From contig CAWHOS010000005.1 of the NCBI GenBank assembly GCA_963831105.1, forward strand, positions 246,438 to 310,437: a stretch of 64,000 nucleotides of DNA, written 5' to 3'. The notes beneath the pieces were generated by a model. The model worked only from the letters and a program-made list of their open reading frames with translations, was not told the DNA's origin and searched no databases. This document shows, piece after piece, positions 36,062-45,369 of this stretch. This DNA is from DATFQI01 sp963831105. GTDB lineage: Bacteria > Actinomycetota > Thermoleophilia > Solirubrobacterales > Solirubrobacteraceae. Made by a program: the position numbers and the translations under genes. How positions within the stretch are numbered: the stretch's first letter is position 1; every line of letters begins with the position of its first letter.

Positions 36062-37213
36062 ATGGACCTGACGTTCTCCGAGAAGGAGACCGCCTTCCGC
36101 GACGAGCTGCGCGGCTGGCTGGCCGAGAACCCGCCGCCCCCGGAGCCCACCGAGGGCGGCGAGGACGCCAACTACGCGTGGCGGCGCGACTGGCAGCGGA
36201 CGCTGTACGACGCGGGCTGGGCCGCCCCCGGCTGGCCCGCCGAGTACGGCGGCCGCGGCGCCTCGCTCACCGAGTCGGCGATCTACTTCGAGGAGATCGG
36301 CCGCGCGCGCGTCCCGCTGCCGGCCAACGTGCTCGGCCTGCTGCTCGGCGGCCCCACGCTGATGGTGTGGGGCACCGACGAGCAGAAGGAGCGCTTCCTC
36401 GCCCCGATCCTGTCGGCCGAGGAGATCTGGTGCCAGGGCTTCTCCGAGCCCGACGCGGGCTCCGATCTCGCCTCGCTGAAGACTCGGGCGGTCAAGAACG
36501 GCGACGGCTGGGTGGTCACGGGCCAGAAGGTCTGGACGAGCGGCGCGCAGTACTCGAAGTGGTGCATGCTCGTCGCCCGCACCGACGGCGAGGCCGCCAA
36601 GCACAAGGGCCTGACCTACTTCCTGATGGACATGGAGCAGGAGGCCGTCCAGGTCCGGCCGCTGCGCCAGATCACGGGCGAGGCGGAGTTCAACGAGCTC
36701 TTCATCGAGGAGGCCGTGATCCCGGACGAATACGTCATCGGCGGGGTCGGCAACGGCTGGAAGGTCGCGCTCACCACGCTGATGAACGAGCGCGCCGGGC
36801 TCGGCTTCGCGCTCCAGGTGCGGCTGCGCCAGCAGCTCGACGACCTGTTCGAGGCCGCCGCGGCCCGCGGCCTGCTCGACGACCCGCTCGTCGCCGACAA
36901 GCTCGCCGAGCTGCACGTGCGCACCGAGCAGATCCGGCTGCTGGCCTGGAAGGGCCTGACCGACATCGAGCGCTACGGCCAGCCGGGCCCTGAGGGCTCG
37001 CTGGTCAAGTGGCTGTGGTCGGACACCAACCAGAAGCTGACCCAGGTCGCCGTCGACGTCGTGGGGCCCGAGGCGCTGGCCGCCGGCACGCGCTGGAGCT
37101 ACGAGCTGCTGCGCGCCCGCGGCAACTCGATCGAGGGCGGCACGACCGAGGTGCTCAAGAACATCGTCGCCGAGCGCGTGCTCGGCCTGCCGCGGCTGAA
37201 GGCGGTCGCGTAG
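36062..37213 (+). CDS. Acyl-CoA dehydrogenase
   Basis: 383 residues. FAD-binding and substrate signatures are WCQGFSEPDAGSDLASLKTRA and GQKVWTSGAQYSKWCMLVARTD; the C-terminal block GNSIEGGTTEVLKNIVAERVLGLPR is typical. In this actinobacterial FadE26/34-like group two adjacent subunits often form a heterotetramer, and the second gene starts 2 bases after this stop. A role in beta-oxidation of fatty acid or sterol side chains is possible. Confidence 0.92.
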   Translation: MDLTFSEKETAFRDELRGWLAENPPPPEPTEGGEDANYAWRRDWQRTLYDAGWAAPGWPAEYGGRGASLTESAIYFEEIGRARVPLPANVLGLLLGGPTLMVWGTDEQKERFLAPILSAEEIWCQGFSEPDAGSDLASLKTRAVKNGDGWVVTGQKVWTSGAQYSKWCMLVARTDGEAAKHKGLTYFLMDMEQEAVQVRPLRQITGEAEFNELFIEEAVIPDEYVIGGVGNGWKVALTTLMNERAGLGFALQVRLRQQLDDLFEAAAARGLLDDPLVADKLAELHVRTEQIRLLAWKGLTDIERYGQPGPEGSLVKWLWSDTNQKLTQVAVDVVGPEALAAGTRWSYELLRARGNSIEGGTTEVLKNIVAERVLGLPRLKAVA

Positions 37214-37215
37214 CC

Positions 37216-38214
37216 ATGGACTTCGGGCTCACCGACGACCAGCGCGACATCCAGCGCACCGCCCGCGAGCTGCTCGGCTCGCGCGCCGGCGCCGAGCGCG
37301 TGCGCGAGCACGCGGAGGCCGCCCGCACCGACGAGGCGCTGTGGAAGGAGCTCGGCGAGCTCGGCTGGCCCGGCATCGCCGTCGCCGAGGAGCACGGCGG
37401 CCAGGGCCTGGGCGCGGTCGAGCTGGCGATCCTGTGCGAGGAGCTCGGGCGCACCATCGCCCCGGTCCCGTTCCTGCCGAGCGTGCTCGCCGCCACCCTG
37501 ATCGAGCACGCGGGCTCGGACGAGCAGCGCGAGCGCTGGCTGCCCGGGCTCGCGAGCGGCGAGCTGACGGGCGCCGCGGGCGACGCGCCCGAGCTGATCC
37601 ACGGCGGCGCGGGCGCCGGCGTGATCGTCGTGGTCTCCGGCGGCGAGGCCCGCCTGGTCGAGGGCGGCGAGGCCGAGCCCGCCGCCTCGATCGACCCGAC
37701 CCGGCCCGCAGGGCGCGTGCCCGCCGACGCCGGCGAGCCGCTCCCGGGCGACGTCGCCGCGGCCACCGACCGGGCGCTCGTGGCCGTCGCCGCCGAGCTC
37801 GTCGGCGTGTGCGACCGCGCGCTCGAGATGACCGTCGCCTACGTCAAGGAGCGCAAGCAGTTCGGCACGCCGGTCGGCGCCTACCAGGCCGTCTCGCACC
37901 GCTGCGCGCAGATGCTGCTCGACACCGAGGGCGCGCGGGCGGCCGTCTCCTTCGCCGCCTGGGCGGCCGACGCCGATCCGGAGCGCCTCCCCGAGGCCGC
38001 CGCGATGGCCAAGGCCGCCGCCTCCGACGCCGGCCGCGAGGTCACCGCGGCCGCGATCCAGCTCCACGGCGGCATCGGCTTCACCTGGGAGGCGGACGTG
38101 CACTGGCTCTTCAAGCGCGCCCAGCTCGACGCGGCGCTGCTCGGCGGCGCGTCGACGCATCGCGCGCGCCTGGCGCGGATCGCCGCCGCGCGCGCGGCGG
38201 CCGCCGCCGCGTAG
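37216..38214 (+). CDS. Acyl-CoA dehydrogenase, second subunit
   Basis: 332 residues. N-terminal MDFGLTDDQRDIQRTARELL, LGELGWPGIAVAEEHGGQGLG, then VAYVKERKQFGTPVGAYQAVSHRCAQMLLDTEGARA and AIQLHGGIGFTWEADVHWLFKRAQ. The middle domain is short and rich in Gly/Ala, as in the smaller partner of actinobacterial alpha2-beta2 acyl-CoA dehydrogenases, where one subunit supplies most FAD contacts. It is convergent with the metallophosphoesterase gene. Confidence 0.92.
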   Translation: MDFGLTDDQRDIQRTARELLGSRAGAERVREHAEAARTDEALWKELGELGWPGIAVAEEHGGQGLGAVELAILCEELGRTIAPVPFLPSVLAATLIEHAGSDEQRERWLPGLASGELTGAAGDAPELIHGGAGAGVIVVVSGGEARLVEGGEAEPAASIDPTRPAGRVPADAGEPLPGDVAAATDRALVAVAAELVGVCDRALEMTVAYVKERKQFGTPVGAYQAVSHRCAQMLLDTEGARAAVSFAAWAADADPERLPEAAAMAKAAASDAGREVTAAAIQLHGGIGFTWEADVHWLFKRAQLDAALLGGASTHRARLARIAAARAAAAAA

Positions 38215-38231
38215 CGTCGCGCGGGCGCCGC

Positions 38232-39992
38232 CTAGTGGCAGGCGTTCGCGCCCGTGTCCTTGAACGAGCCGCCGTCGCGCACGAACTCCCACGCGTAGGC
38301 GTCGCGCCGCAGCGTCAGCTTGAGCACGCCGAACTGGCCGGCTCCGCGCAGCTCGCTGTTGGGCTTCGGGAAGCGGCGCATCTCCTCGTTCTTGCCGCCC
38401 GTGCCGACGACGAACTGGCGCACGCCGCGGGCGCCGTCGCGGTTGGCGTCCGCGTCCATCGGCGCGAAGCGCTCGTAGCCGTGGTCGTGGCCCGTCAGCA
38501 GCAGTTCGACGCCGTTGTCGTGGAGGGCCCGGAACAGCGGCTGCAGCCGGACGTTGACCGGCTCGAGCCCCGAGGAGAACAGGGGGTGGTGCCAGGCGGC
38601 GATCGTGCAGCGGGCCGGATGGGCGGCGAGATCCGCGCGCAGCCACTGCTCCTGCTGCGAGCCGGCCGCGCAGTCGTTGCGGTAGGGGTTGTCGGCCGCC
38701 GGATGGGCGCACTGCGAGTTGAGCGTCACCACGTGCCAGGTGCCGACGTCGTAGGAGTAGTACGCCTTGTCGCGGGGGCCCGCGGGGCCGTCCGCGACGC
38801 CCGGCCCGTTGAAGTAGTCGAAGTAGCCCGCCGCGCCCGCCGTGCGGTACTCGTGGTTGCCCACGACGGGGCGCATCTGCGCCTTCAGCCGCCCCCAGGT
38901 GGGGTCGAAGGAGCGCTGGAACTTGTCCAGGGTGCCGTTCTCGTACTGGAGGTCGCCGAGCGGGAGGACCGCCGACAGGTCCATCTTCAGCAGCAGGTCG
39001 GAGGTCCCGAGCATGTGGCAGGCGTTGCTCGTGCCCAGGCCGGTTGCGAAGCGCGTCAGGTCGGGGTCGCAGGCGATGTCGCCCGCCGCGGCGATCACCG
39101 GGTCGCGGCCGCGCGCCTGCCAGTCGATCGCGCGCGGGTCGGCCGCGCGCGAGGCGACCTGCCGCAGCCCGCCGCCGGCCGTCCGCACGGTGTAGAGCCC
39201 GCGCCGGCCGACGCGGCCCATCGCGAAGGCGATCGAGCGCCCGTCGGGCGACCACGCCGGAGAGGAGACGGCGGCCGGGAGCTTCCTCAGCCGGCGGGCG
39301 TGGCTGCCGTTGGCGCGCATGACCCACAGCTCGCGCAGCCGCGCCGGGCGGCGGCGCTTCTTGCCCTTGCGCACCGGGGCGCGCTCGCCCAGGCGCGTGA
39401 AGACGATCCGCCGGCCGTCGGGCGACCAGACGGGGTCGCGGTCGTCGGCGGCGCCGCCGCTCAGCGGCCGGGCGCGGCGCCCGCGCGCCTTGAGATAGAT
39501 GTCGCCGTCGCGGACGAACGCGATCGCGCCCGACGGGCCCCAGGCGGGCGCCCAGTCGTCGTGGCGGCCAGTGGTGAGCTGCCGCGCGCCGTTGCCGTCC
39601 GCCCCGACCGAGTAGAGGTCGCGATCACCCGCGTAGCCGCGCGCGTACGCGATCGCACTGGCCTCGGGCGACCATGTCGGGTCGCGCGCCGGCTCCGGGC
39701 CGACGGTCACCTGGCGGACGCTCGTGCCGTCCTCGAACATGACCCAGACCTCGCTGCGGCTCGCGAACGCGATCCGGCGCCCGAGCGGCGAGAACGCGGG
39801 GTCGCTCGGCTTGCCGGGCGCGCTCAGCCGGCTGGCGCTGCCGCCGACGTGCGGCGCGAGCAGGATCGCCCCGGACGCGCTCGCGCGACCCTCATAGGCC
39901 AGCACGCCGTTCGTCCCGCGGAACGCGGCGCCCGCAGGGGCCGCGACGGCGAGCGCCAGGAGCAGGGCGATGGGCAGCGAGAGGGAGCGCAC
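38232..39992 (-). CDS. Exported TolB-like propeller fused to a metallophosphoesterase
   Basis: 586 residues with a signal peptide (SLPIALLLALAVAAPAGA). Residues of about 30-290 carry repeated PD40/TolB units (DPTWSPEASAIAYA, DPVWSPDGRRIVFT, SPAWSPDGRSIAFA), a beta-propeller. From about 295 a calcineurin-like phosphoesterase follows: AAGDIACDP, LGDLQYENG, VGNHEY, WHHPLFSS and TGHDHGYERF hold the metal ligands. The C-terminal half resembles extracellular purple-acid-type phosphatases. The combination suggests a secreted hydrolase acting on the wall or on external phosphoesters. Confidence 0.9.
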   Translation of the reverse strand: MRSLSLPIALLLALAVAAPAGAAFRGTNGVLAYEGRASASGAILLAPHVGGSASRLSAPGKPSDPAFSPLGRRIAFASRSEVWVMFEDGTSVRQVTVGPEPARDPTWSPEASAIAYARGYAGDRDLYSVGADGNGARQLTTGRHDDWAPAWGPSGAIAFVRDGDIYLKARGRRARPLSGGAADDRDPVWSPDGRRIVFTRLGERAPVRKGKKRRRPARLRELWVMRANGSHARRLRKLPAAVSSPAWSPDGRSIAFAMGRVGRRGLYTVRTAGGGLRQVASRAADPRAIDWQARGRDPVIAAAGDIACDPDLTRFATGLGTSNACHMLGTSDLLLKMDLSAVLPLGDLQYENGTLDKFQRSFDPTWGRLKAQMRPVVGNHEYRTAGAAGYFDYFNGPGVADGPAGPRDKAYYSYDVGTWHVVTLNSQCAHPAADNPYRNDCAAGSQQEQWLRADLAAHPARCTIAAWHHPLFSSGLEPVNVRLQPLFRALHDNGVELLLTGHDHGYERFAPMDADANRDGARGVRQFVVGTGGKNEEMRRFPKPNSELRGAGQFGVLKLTLRRDAYAWEFVRDGGSFKDTGANACH

Positions 39993-40026
39993 GGCAGGGA
40001 GAACACCCCTGCGCCCCGAACGGAGC

Positions 40027-40057
40027 GGGGGGATCCGGCATCTTGGCGGATCCCCCC
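40027..40057 (-). terminator. Strong GC hairpin between two minus-strand genes
   Basis: GGGGGGATCC (40027-40036) pairs perfectly with GGATCCCCCC (40048-40057) around an 11-base loop. It lies 24 bases after the stop of the 169-residue secreted protein gene and before the propeller-phosphatase gene. No T-tract follows, as is common for terminators in very GC-rich actinobacteria. Confidence 0.65.
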
Positions 40058-40081
40058 GACGGAGGCGTCAGAAGCCGCGCG

Positions 40082-40591
40082 TCACGCCGGCCCGCCCAAC
40101 GGCGGACGGTCGCGGCGGCGCCGCAGCGCGACCGTCAGCGCCGCGGCCGCCAAGCCGGCGAGCAGCGCCGCCAGCAGCGCGATCCACGGGAAGCCGTCGC
40201 CGGCCGTGGTCGCCGCGCTCGCCGCACCGCCGATCGTGACGGCCGGATAGTCGTGGATCCGCGAGAAGCCGTCGTCGACGGTGTACGTCCAGCGGCCGGC
40301 CTCGGGGAAGACCGCGCGCGCCTCGTACACGCCGGGGCGCCCCGTCGGCTTCGCCGCCACGTACTCGGTCTTGCCCGTCGCCCCGTTCGTGAGCGTGATC
40401 GAGGGCTCCACGCCGTCGAGCGGCGTCCGGCCGTGCTGCAGGATCGTCATCTCGACGTCCCACGGAGCACCGGCTCCGAGGTCGTCCGGCGTCGAGCTGA
40501 GCGACACCGTCGCCCAGCCGCCGGCAAGCGCTCCGGCCGGCAGCACCAGCAGTCCTGCCGCCACAGCGGCGGCGATCAACCATGCACGCAT
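40082..40591 (-). CDS. Secreted/membrane protein with Ig-like fold (FixH/YtkA-like)
   Basis: 169 residues: signal peptide (LIAAAVAAGLLVLPAGALA), then a beta-rich domain (WATVSLSSTPDDLGAGAPWDVEMTILQHGRTPLDGVEPSITLTNGATGKTEYVAAKPTGRPGVYEARAVFPEAGRWTYTV), then a C-terminal membrane helix (IALLAALLAGLAAAALTVAL) and a basic end. This layout is seen in YtkA/FixH-like proteins that sit near copper-handling genes; the copper-protein operon is about 4 kb away. No metal ligand is evident. Confidence 0.75.
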   Translation of the reverse strand: MRAWLIAAAVAAGLLVLPAGALAGGWATVSLSSTPDDLGAGAPWDVEMTILQHGRTPLDGVEPSITLTNGATGKTEYVAAKPTGRPGVYEARAVFPEAGRWTYTVDDGFSRIHDYPAVTIGGAASAATTAGDGFPWIALLAALLAGLAAAALTVALRRRRDRPPLGGPA

Positions 40592-40657
40592 GTCCTCGCT
40601 CCTTCGTCGGCGGGCGTCTGCGACTCATACGCCCGCCGGCGCGGCGAGGTTCCCGGC

Positions 40658-42802
40658 TCAGACTCCGGCCGGCACCTCGGGCGGGTAGATCTGGTGCACG
40701 TAGTCGAGCACCATCCGGCCGGCGCCGAAGTTCGGGCCGATCGTCCGCAGGGCGGAGCGGACCATCGCCAGCCACTCGGCCGGCAGGCCGTCGCCGTCTC
40801 GGTCGTAGAACGTCGGCAGCGCGTGCTCGAGCAGCAGCGTGTAGAGCTCCTGCGCGTGGCGCCAGTCCTGCGCGCCGTGGTCGTCGTCGACCTCGCCGCC
40901 GATCGCCCAGCCGTTCGAGCCGTCGTAGGCCTCGGGCCACCAGCCGTCGAGCACCGACAGCTGCAGGCCGCCGTTGACGGCGGACTTGATGCCCGACGTG
41001 CCGGAGGCCTCCAGCGGCGGGCGCGGGACGTTGACCCAGATGTCGCAGCCGCGCGTCATCGCCGCGCCGAGCGCGACGTCGTAGTCGTCGAGGTAGACGA
41101 CGCGGCGGCCGACCTGCGGGTGGCCCTTCATCTCGAACAGCCGCTGCACGAGCCGCTTGCCGTCGTCGTCGCGCGGGTGCGCCTTGCCGGCGAGGATGAA
41201 CTGCACGGGCCGGTCGTCGTCGCCGAGCAGCGACAGCGCGCGGTCGACGTCGCGCAGCAGCAGGTCGAGCCGCTTGTAGGTCGCCACGCGGCGCGCGAAG
41301 CCGATCGTCAGCACGTCGGGGTCGAGCGCGTCGACGGCGGCGCGCACGTACTCGGGCGTGTCGCCGCGCTGCAGGCGCTCCGTGACGCTGCGCGCCTTCA
41401 CGAGCTCGATCAGCTCGCGCCGCTGGGCGCTGCGGGCGGCCCACAGGTCGGCGTCGGGGATCTCGCGGACGGCCTCCCAGGTCGCGGGGTCGACCGCGCG
41501 GGTGACCCAGTCCTCGCCGAGGTGGCGGTCGAGCAGCTCGCGCAGCGGCGTCCCGATCCAGGTCGGGATGTGCACGCCGTTGGTGACGTGCGCGATCGGG
41601 ACGTCCTCGACGGCGCGGTCGGGCCACAGGCCCTGCCACATGCCGCGCGCGACCTCGCCGTGGCGGGCGCTGACGCCGTTGGCCGTGCGCGAGGAGCGCA
41701 GCGCGAACTGCGTGACGCCGAACGGCTCGTGCTCGTCGGACGGGTTGGTGCGACCGCGGCGGACCAGCTCGCCGACGTCGGTGCCCATCTCGGCGGCGAT
41801 CCCGGCGAGGCGGGCGGCGACGTGGTCGGCCGGGTAGGTGTCGTTGCCGGCCGGCACGGGCGTGTGGGTCGTGAAGACGGTGCGCCGGCGGACCGACTCG
41901 AACGGGTCGTCCTCGGTCGAGGTGCGGGCCAGCTCGAGCGTCGCGAACGCCGCGTGGCCCTCGTTGAGGTGCACGACGCCGGGCTCGACGCCGAGCGCGT
42001 GCAGGGCGCGCACGCCGCCGATGCCGAGCAGCAGGTACTGGCTCAGGCGCACGTCGGGGTCGCCCACGTACAGGCGCGAGGTGATCCAGCGGTCCGCGAC
42101 GTCGTTCTCGGGCCGGTCGGCGTCGAGCAGCAGCAGCGGCACGCGGCCCACGTCGACCCGCCAGATCTGCGCGACCAGCTCGCGCTCGCCCCCGAGCGGG
42201 ACGGTGACCGTGACGGGCTCGCCGTCCTCGCCCGTGACGAGCGCGCCCGGGATCCGGTCGGGGTCCGTGTCGACCCAGTACTCGTGCTGCCAGCCCGAGG
42301 CGTCGATGCGCTGGCGGAAGTAGCCGTGGCGGTACATCAGCCCGACGGCCACGAGCGGCACCGCCAGGTCGGAGGCCTCCTTGAGGATGTCGCCCGCGAG
42401 CACGCCGAGGCCGCCGGAGTAGACGGGCAGCGAGCCGTGGACCGCGTACTCCGCGCAGAAGAAGGCGGCCGGCGCGTCATGGGTGACCGTCGCGCCCTCG
42501 AGCGTCTCCTCGGCGAGCGCCGCGTCGAGCTCCTCCTGGAGCTCCGCGAGCGCGCCGGCGAAGGCCGCGTCCTCGGCCGCCTCGGCGAGCCGGGAGGGGT
42601 GGACCTCCTGCAGCAGGCGCACGGGGTTGGCCGCGCAGGCCTGCCAGCGCTTGGGGTCCAGCGAGGCGAACAGCTCAGGGCCGCCGGGCGTCCAGGACCA
42701 GCGGTAGTTGTAGGCGATCTCCGCGAGCGGAGCGAGCGGCTCGGGCAGGCGGGAGCGGAGGGCGGCGGCCGCCGCGGCGAGGTCTGTGGTACCGGCGTTC
42801 AC
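40658..42802 (-). CDS. glgP: Alpha-glucan (glycogen) phosphorylase, actinobacterial type
   Basis: 714 residues, shorter than E. coli GlgP. The N terminus (LAEIAYNYRWSWTPGGPELFASLDP) is the DUF3417 domain of this subgroup. FFCAEYAVHGSLPVYSGGLGVLAGD, VHLNEGHAAFA, THTPVPAGND and EASGTSGIKSAVNGGLQLSVLDGWW (PLP lysine) identify the catalytic core. The enzyme releases glucose 1-phosphate from alpha-1,4-glucan. It is followed on the same strand by the YtkA-like gene. Confidence 0.95.
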   Translation of the reverse strand: MNAGTTDLAAAAAALRSRLPEPLAPLAEIAYNYRWSWTPGGPELFASLDPKRWQACAANPVRLLQEVHPSRLAEAAEDAAFAGALAELQEELDAALAEETLEGATVTHDAPAAFFCAEYAVHGSLPVYSGGLGVLAGDILKEASDLAVPLVAVGLMYRHGYFRQRIDASGWQHEYWVDTDPDRIPGALVTGEDGEPVTVTVPLGGERELVAQIWRVDVGRVPLLLLDADRPENDVADRWITSRLYVGDPDVRLSQYLLLGIGGVRALHALGVEPGVVHLNEGHAAFATLELARTSTEDDPFESVRRRTVFTTHTPVPAGNDTYPADHVAARLAGIAAEMGTDVGELVRRGRTNPSDEHEPFGVTQFALRSSRTANGVSARHGEVARGMWQGLWPDRAVEDVPIAHVTNGVHIPTWIGTPLRELLDRHLGEDWVTRAVDPATWEAVREIPDADLWAARSAQRRELIELVKARSVTERLQRGDTPEYVRAAVDALDPDVLTIGFARRVATYKRLDLLLRDVDRALSLLGDDDRPVQFILAGKAHPRDDDGKRLVQRLFEMKGHPQVGRRVVYLDDYDVALGAAMTRGCDIWVNVPRPPLEASGTSGIKSAVNGGLQLSVLDGWWPEAYDGSNGWAIGGEVDDDHGAQDWRHAQELYTLLLEHALPTFYDRDGDGLPAEWLAMVRSALRTIGPNFGAGRMVLDYVHQIYPPEVPAGV

Positions 42803-42859
42803 GGCAGAGTGTGTTACCAGACGTCCCTCCGACGCCGCCGTCGGTGGACGGACGTCGGA

Positions 42860-43201
42860 TCAGTGCGGCGCGCCTGCCGCGGCGGCCGGCGCCTCGAGCG
42901 CGCGCGGCACCAGCATGCAGGTGATGGACCCGATCGCGAGCCGCTCCGCCACGCCCGGGCGGAGGTCCCCGGCGCCCGTCGACGGCTCCCGTGCGGGCGC
43001 CGGCAGGCCGAAGAGCCGGTGCCCGAACTCGGCCGCGTGCAGGCGCAGCGCGCGGCCCGCCTGCGGGCGCGAGAGCCGCCAGCCCGCGGCGACCATCGTC
43101 GCGCCGTGCCACAGCTCCCAGCGCCAGCGCCCGAACGGGAGCCGGCCGGGCGGCAGCGCGTAGAGCGCATAGGCGAACTGGAGGCCTTCGACGGTGGGCA
43201 T
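42860..43201 (-). CDS. Hypothetical protein
   Basis: 113 residues from ATG 43201. It has an even spread of aromatic residues (GLQFAYALYALPPGRLPFGRWRWELWHGATMVAAGWRLS) and a C-terminal hydrophobic IGSITCMLVPRALEAPAAAAGAPH. No motif is recognised. It lies 57 bases before glgP on the same strand and may be co-transcribed with it. Confidence is moderate because antisense reading frames are long in this sequence. Confidence 0.45.
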   Translation of the reverse strand: MPTVEGLQFAYALYALPPGRLPFGRWRWELWHGATMVAAGWRLSRPQAGRALRLHAAEFGHRLFGLPAPAREPSTGAGDLRPGVAERLAIGSITCMLVPRALEAPAAAAGAPH

Positions 43202-43359
43202 GCTCGGGCCATCAACGGTACCGCCCGCACCGCGGGGGTCAGGCCGGAAGGCACGCGCGGCGGGGTGGGGACGGCCGCACCCGAGACATACGGCCCCCGG
43301 CGCGGCAGACGCGGGCCTGCCCCCTGGGAGCCGAGGCCGCGGAGGAGGAGGCTGTGTCC

Positions 43360-43476
43360 ATGTTCACCGCCGTCCCAAGCGCCAAGGCCCGCGAGCTGCA
43401 CCGCAGCCAGCGCGCCCGCGTGGCCGCCAGCCTGATCGCCTGCCCGCCGGTCTCCGGCGCCCGCAAGCGCTCGTAG
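43360..43476 (+). CDS. Small basic protein (38 residues)
   Basis: ATG 43360 is preceded by GGAGGAGGAG at 43341-43350. The peptide MFTAVPSAKARELHRSQRARV continues to a hydrophobic ASLIACPP and a basic end. It stops 12 bases before the thioesterase-like gene. The strong ribosome-binding site is the main support; the product has no recognised family and could be a leader peptide. Confidence 0.4.
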   Translation: MFTAVPSAKARELHRSQRARVAASLIACPPVSGARKRS

Positions 43477-43488
43477 GCTTCCCGGCCC

Positions 43489-44185
43489 GTGTCGCCCACC
43501 GCCACCGTCACGACGGTCGTCCTCGACCGCCGCTTCAACGGCCCGCCCGATACCGCCAACGGCGGCTACGCATGCGGGGTCGTGGCCCGGCACGTCGACG
43601 GCCCGGCGCACGTGAGCCTGCGGCGCCCGGTCCCGCTCGGCATCCCGCTCGAGCTCGAGCGCCACGACGACGGCCACGTCACGCTGCACGACGGTGAGCT
43701 CCTGATCGCGGAGGGCGACCCGGCGCTGCCGCTGGACCTCGAGCCGCCCTACCGGCCCAGCGTCGAGGAGGCGCGCGCCGCCGTCGCGCGGCGCCCGGAA
43801 GACTGGCCGGCCGCATTCCACTCCTGCTGGGTCTGCTCGCCCGCCCGCCACGACGGGCTCGGCGTGGTCTTCGGGCGGCTGGCGGGGCACCCCGATGCGA
43901 CCGCCGCGGTGCTGGACGCCGGCACGGTGGCGCCCGAGGTCGTCTGGGCGGCGCTCGACTGCCCGAGCTACACGCCGCCGCTCTGGGGCCACGCGATGCC
44001 GAGCCTGCTCGCGTCCATGCACGCGGAGCTGCTCGCGCCCCTGCCGGCGGGCGAGCCGCGTCGCCGTCGTGGGCTGGACGCTGGGCACCGAGGGGCGCAA
44101 GCACCGCAGCGCGACGGCGATCCTCGCCGGCGACGGCCGCGTCCTCGCCCGGGCCTCGGCGCTCTGGATCCGCCTGCGGGGCTGA
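43489..44185 (+). pseudogene. Thioesterase-like (hotdog) protein, one frameshift
   Basis: GTG 43489 starts a frame with RRFNGPPDTANGGYACGVVARHV (hotdog/thioesterase-family start), then SCWVCSPARHDGLGVVFGRLAG and VAPEVVWAALDCPSYTPPLWG. Near 44055 an extra base forces a move to the next frame, which gives VAVVGWTLGTEGRKHRSATAILAGDGRVLARASALWIRLRG and ends at 44185. The joined product would be about 232 residues. The shift lies in a CCGCGTCGCCGTCG tract, so a sequencing indel is plausible. Confidence 0.75.
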
Positions 44186-44289
44186 CTCACCGTCAGTTCA
44201 CACTCGACTTGCCTACGCACTCCGGACCCGATTAGGGTCGCTCCAACGCCCACATCCATTGACGGCGGGCACGGACAGAGGAGCACCTC

Positions 44290-45367
44290 GTGACAGGACG
44301 TTGCAGAACCGGGGTCGGAGCCCTTGCGGTGATGCTGGCCCTCCCAGGGATCGCGGAGGCCAAGACCAAGTCGGTCAACCTGGGCGTCCCGCCGAGCGCC
44401 GGCAAGTCCTTCGAGAAGCTCGGCCTGCCGCTCGACGTCAACGACTTCTTCCCGCACGGGGTCACGATCAACAGGGGCGACAAGATCCGCTTCCTGCCCG
44501 TCGGGTTCCACTCGTTCGACCTCCCGGCGCGCGGCGGCGACATGCTCCCGCTGATCTCGCCCACGGGCGAGAAGGTCGCCGGCGCCAACGACGCGGCGAA
44601 CCAGCCGTTCTGGTTCAACGGCCAGGACCAGGTCGGCTTCACCGGCGCGCTCGTCCAGGGCACGTTCGGCAAGAAGCTCTCCTACAACGGCTCCAAGCGC
44701 GTGGCGAGCGGCCTGCCGCTCGGCGAGAAGCTCAAGCCCGTCACGGTGACCTTCAAGAAGACCGGGCGCTTCACGTACTTCTGCAACATCCACGCCGGGA
44801 TGAAGGGCACCGTCACGGTCAAGGCCAAGGGCGCGAAGGTGCCGTCGGCGAAGGCCGACAAGAGGGCACTCAAGCGTCAGGTCGCGACGGCCCTGAAGAC
44901 CGCCAAGACGCTGCCGAAGACGCACCGCCCCCGCCAACACGATCAACGTCGGAGCGGCGGGCAAGCACGGCGAGGAGCTGTTCGCCTTCGTGCCGAGCGC
45001 CGTGACGGTGGCCCCGGGCACGGTGGTGAACTTCCGGATGCACCCGGCCTCCTACGACGTCCACACGGCGACGACCGGTCCGGGCAACCCGGAGTCGGAG
45101 CCCAGCTCCTACCTCGGGCAGATCGCGGCGAGCTTCCAGTCGCCCGTGTTCGACCCGCGGGCCGTGTATCCGAGCGAGCAGCCGCCGAACCTGGCCACGC
45201 TGACGAAGGCGTCGCACGGCAACGGGTTCTGGAACTCGGCCGTGATGGACACCGACGCGGGCACCCCGCTCCCGGCCAGCAACTCGGTGCGCTTCGGCGA
45301 GCCGGGGACGTACGACTTCTACTGCATGATCCACCCGTTCATGAAGGCGACGGTGACGGTCAAGTAG
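44290..45367 (+). pseudogene. Secreted two-domain cupredoxin protein, one frameshift
   Basis: Start GTG 44290 with signal peptide (GVGALAVMLALPGIAEA). Domain 1 has FLPVGFHSFDLPA and TYFCNIHAGMKGTVTV, the His...Cys-His-Met copper-site pattern of plastocyanin-like proteins. At about 44925 an extra base in a CCCCC run shifts the frame. Domain 2 (TVAPGTVVNFRMHPASYDVHT ... GTYDFYCMIHPFMKATVTVK) then follows in the next frame to the stop at 45365-45367. First gene of the copper-protein operon; the second starts 2 bases after its stop. Confidence 0.8.
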
Positions 45368-45369
45368 GG

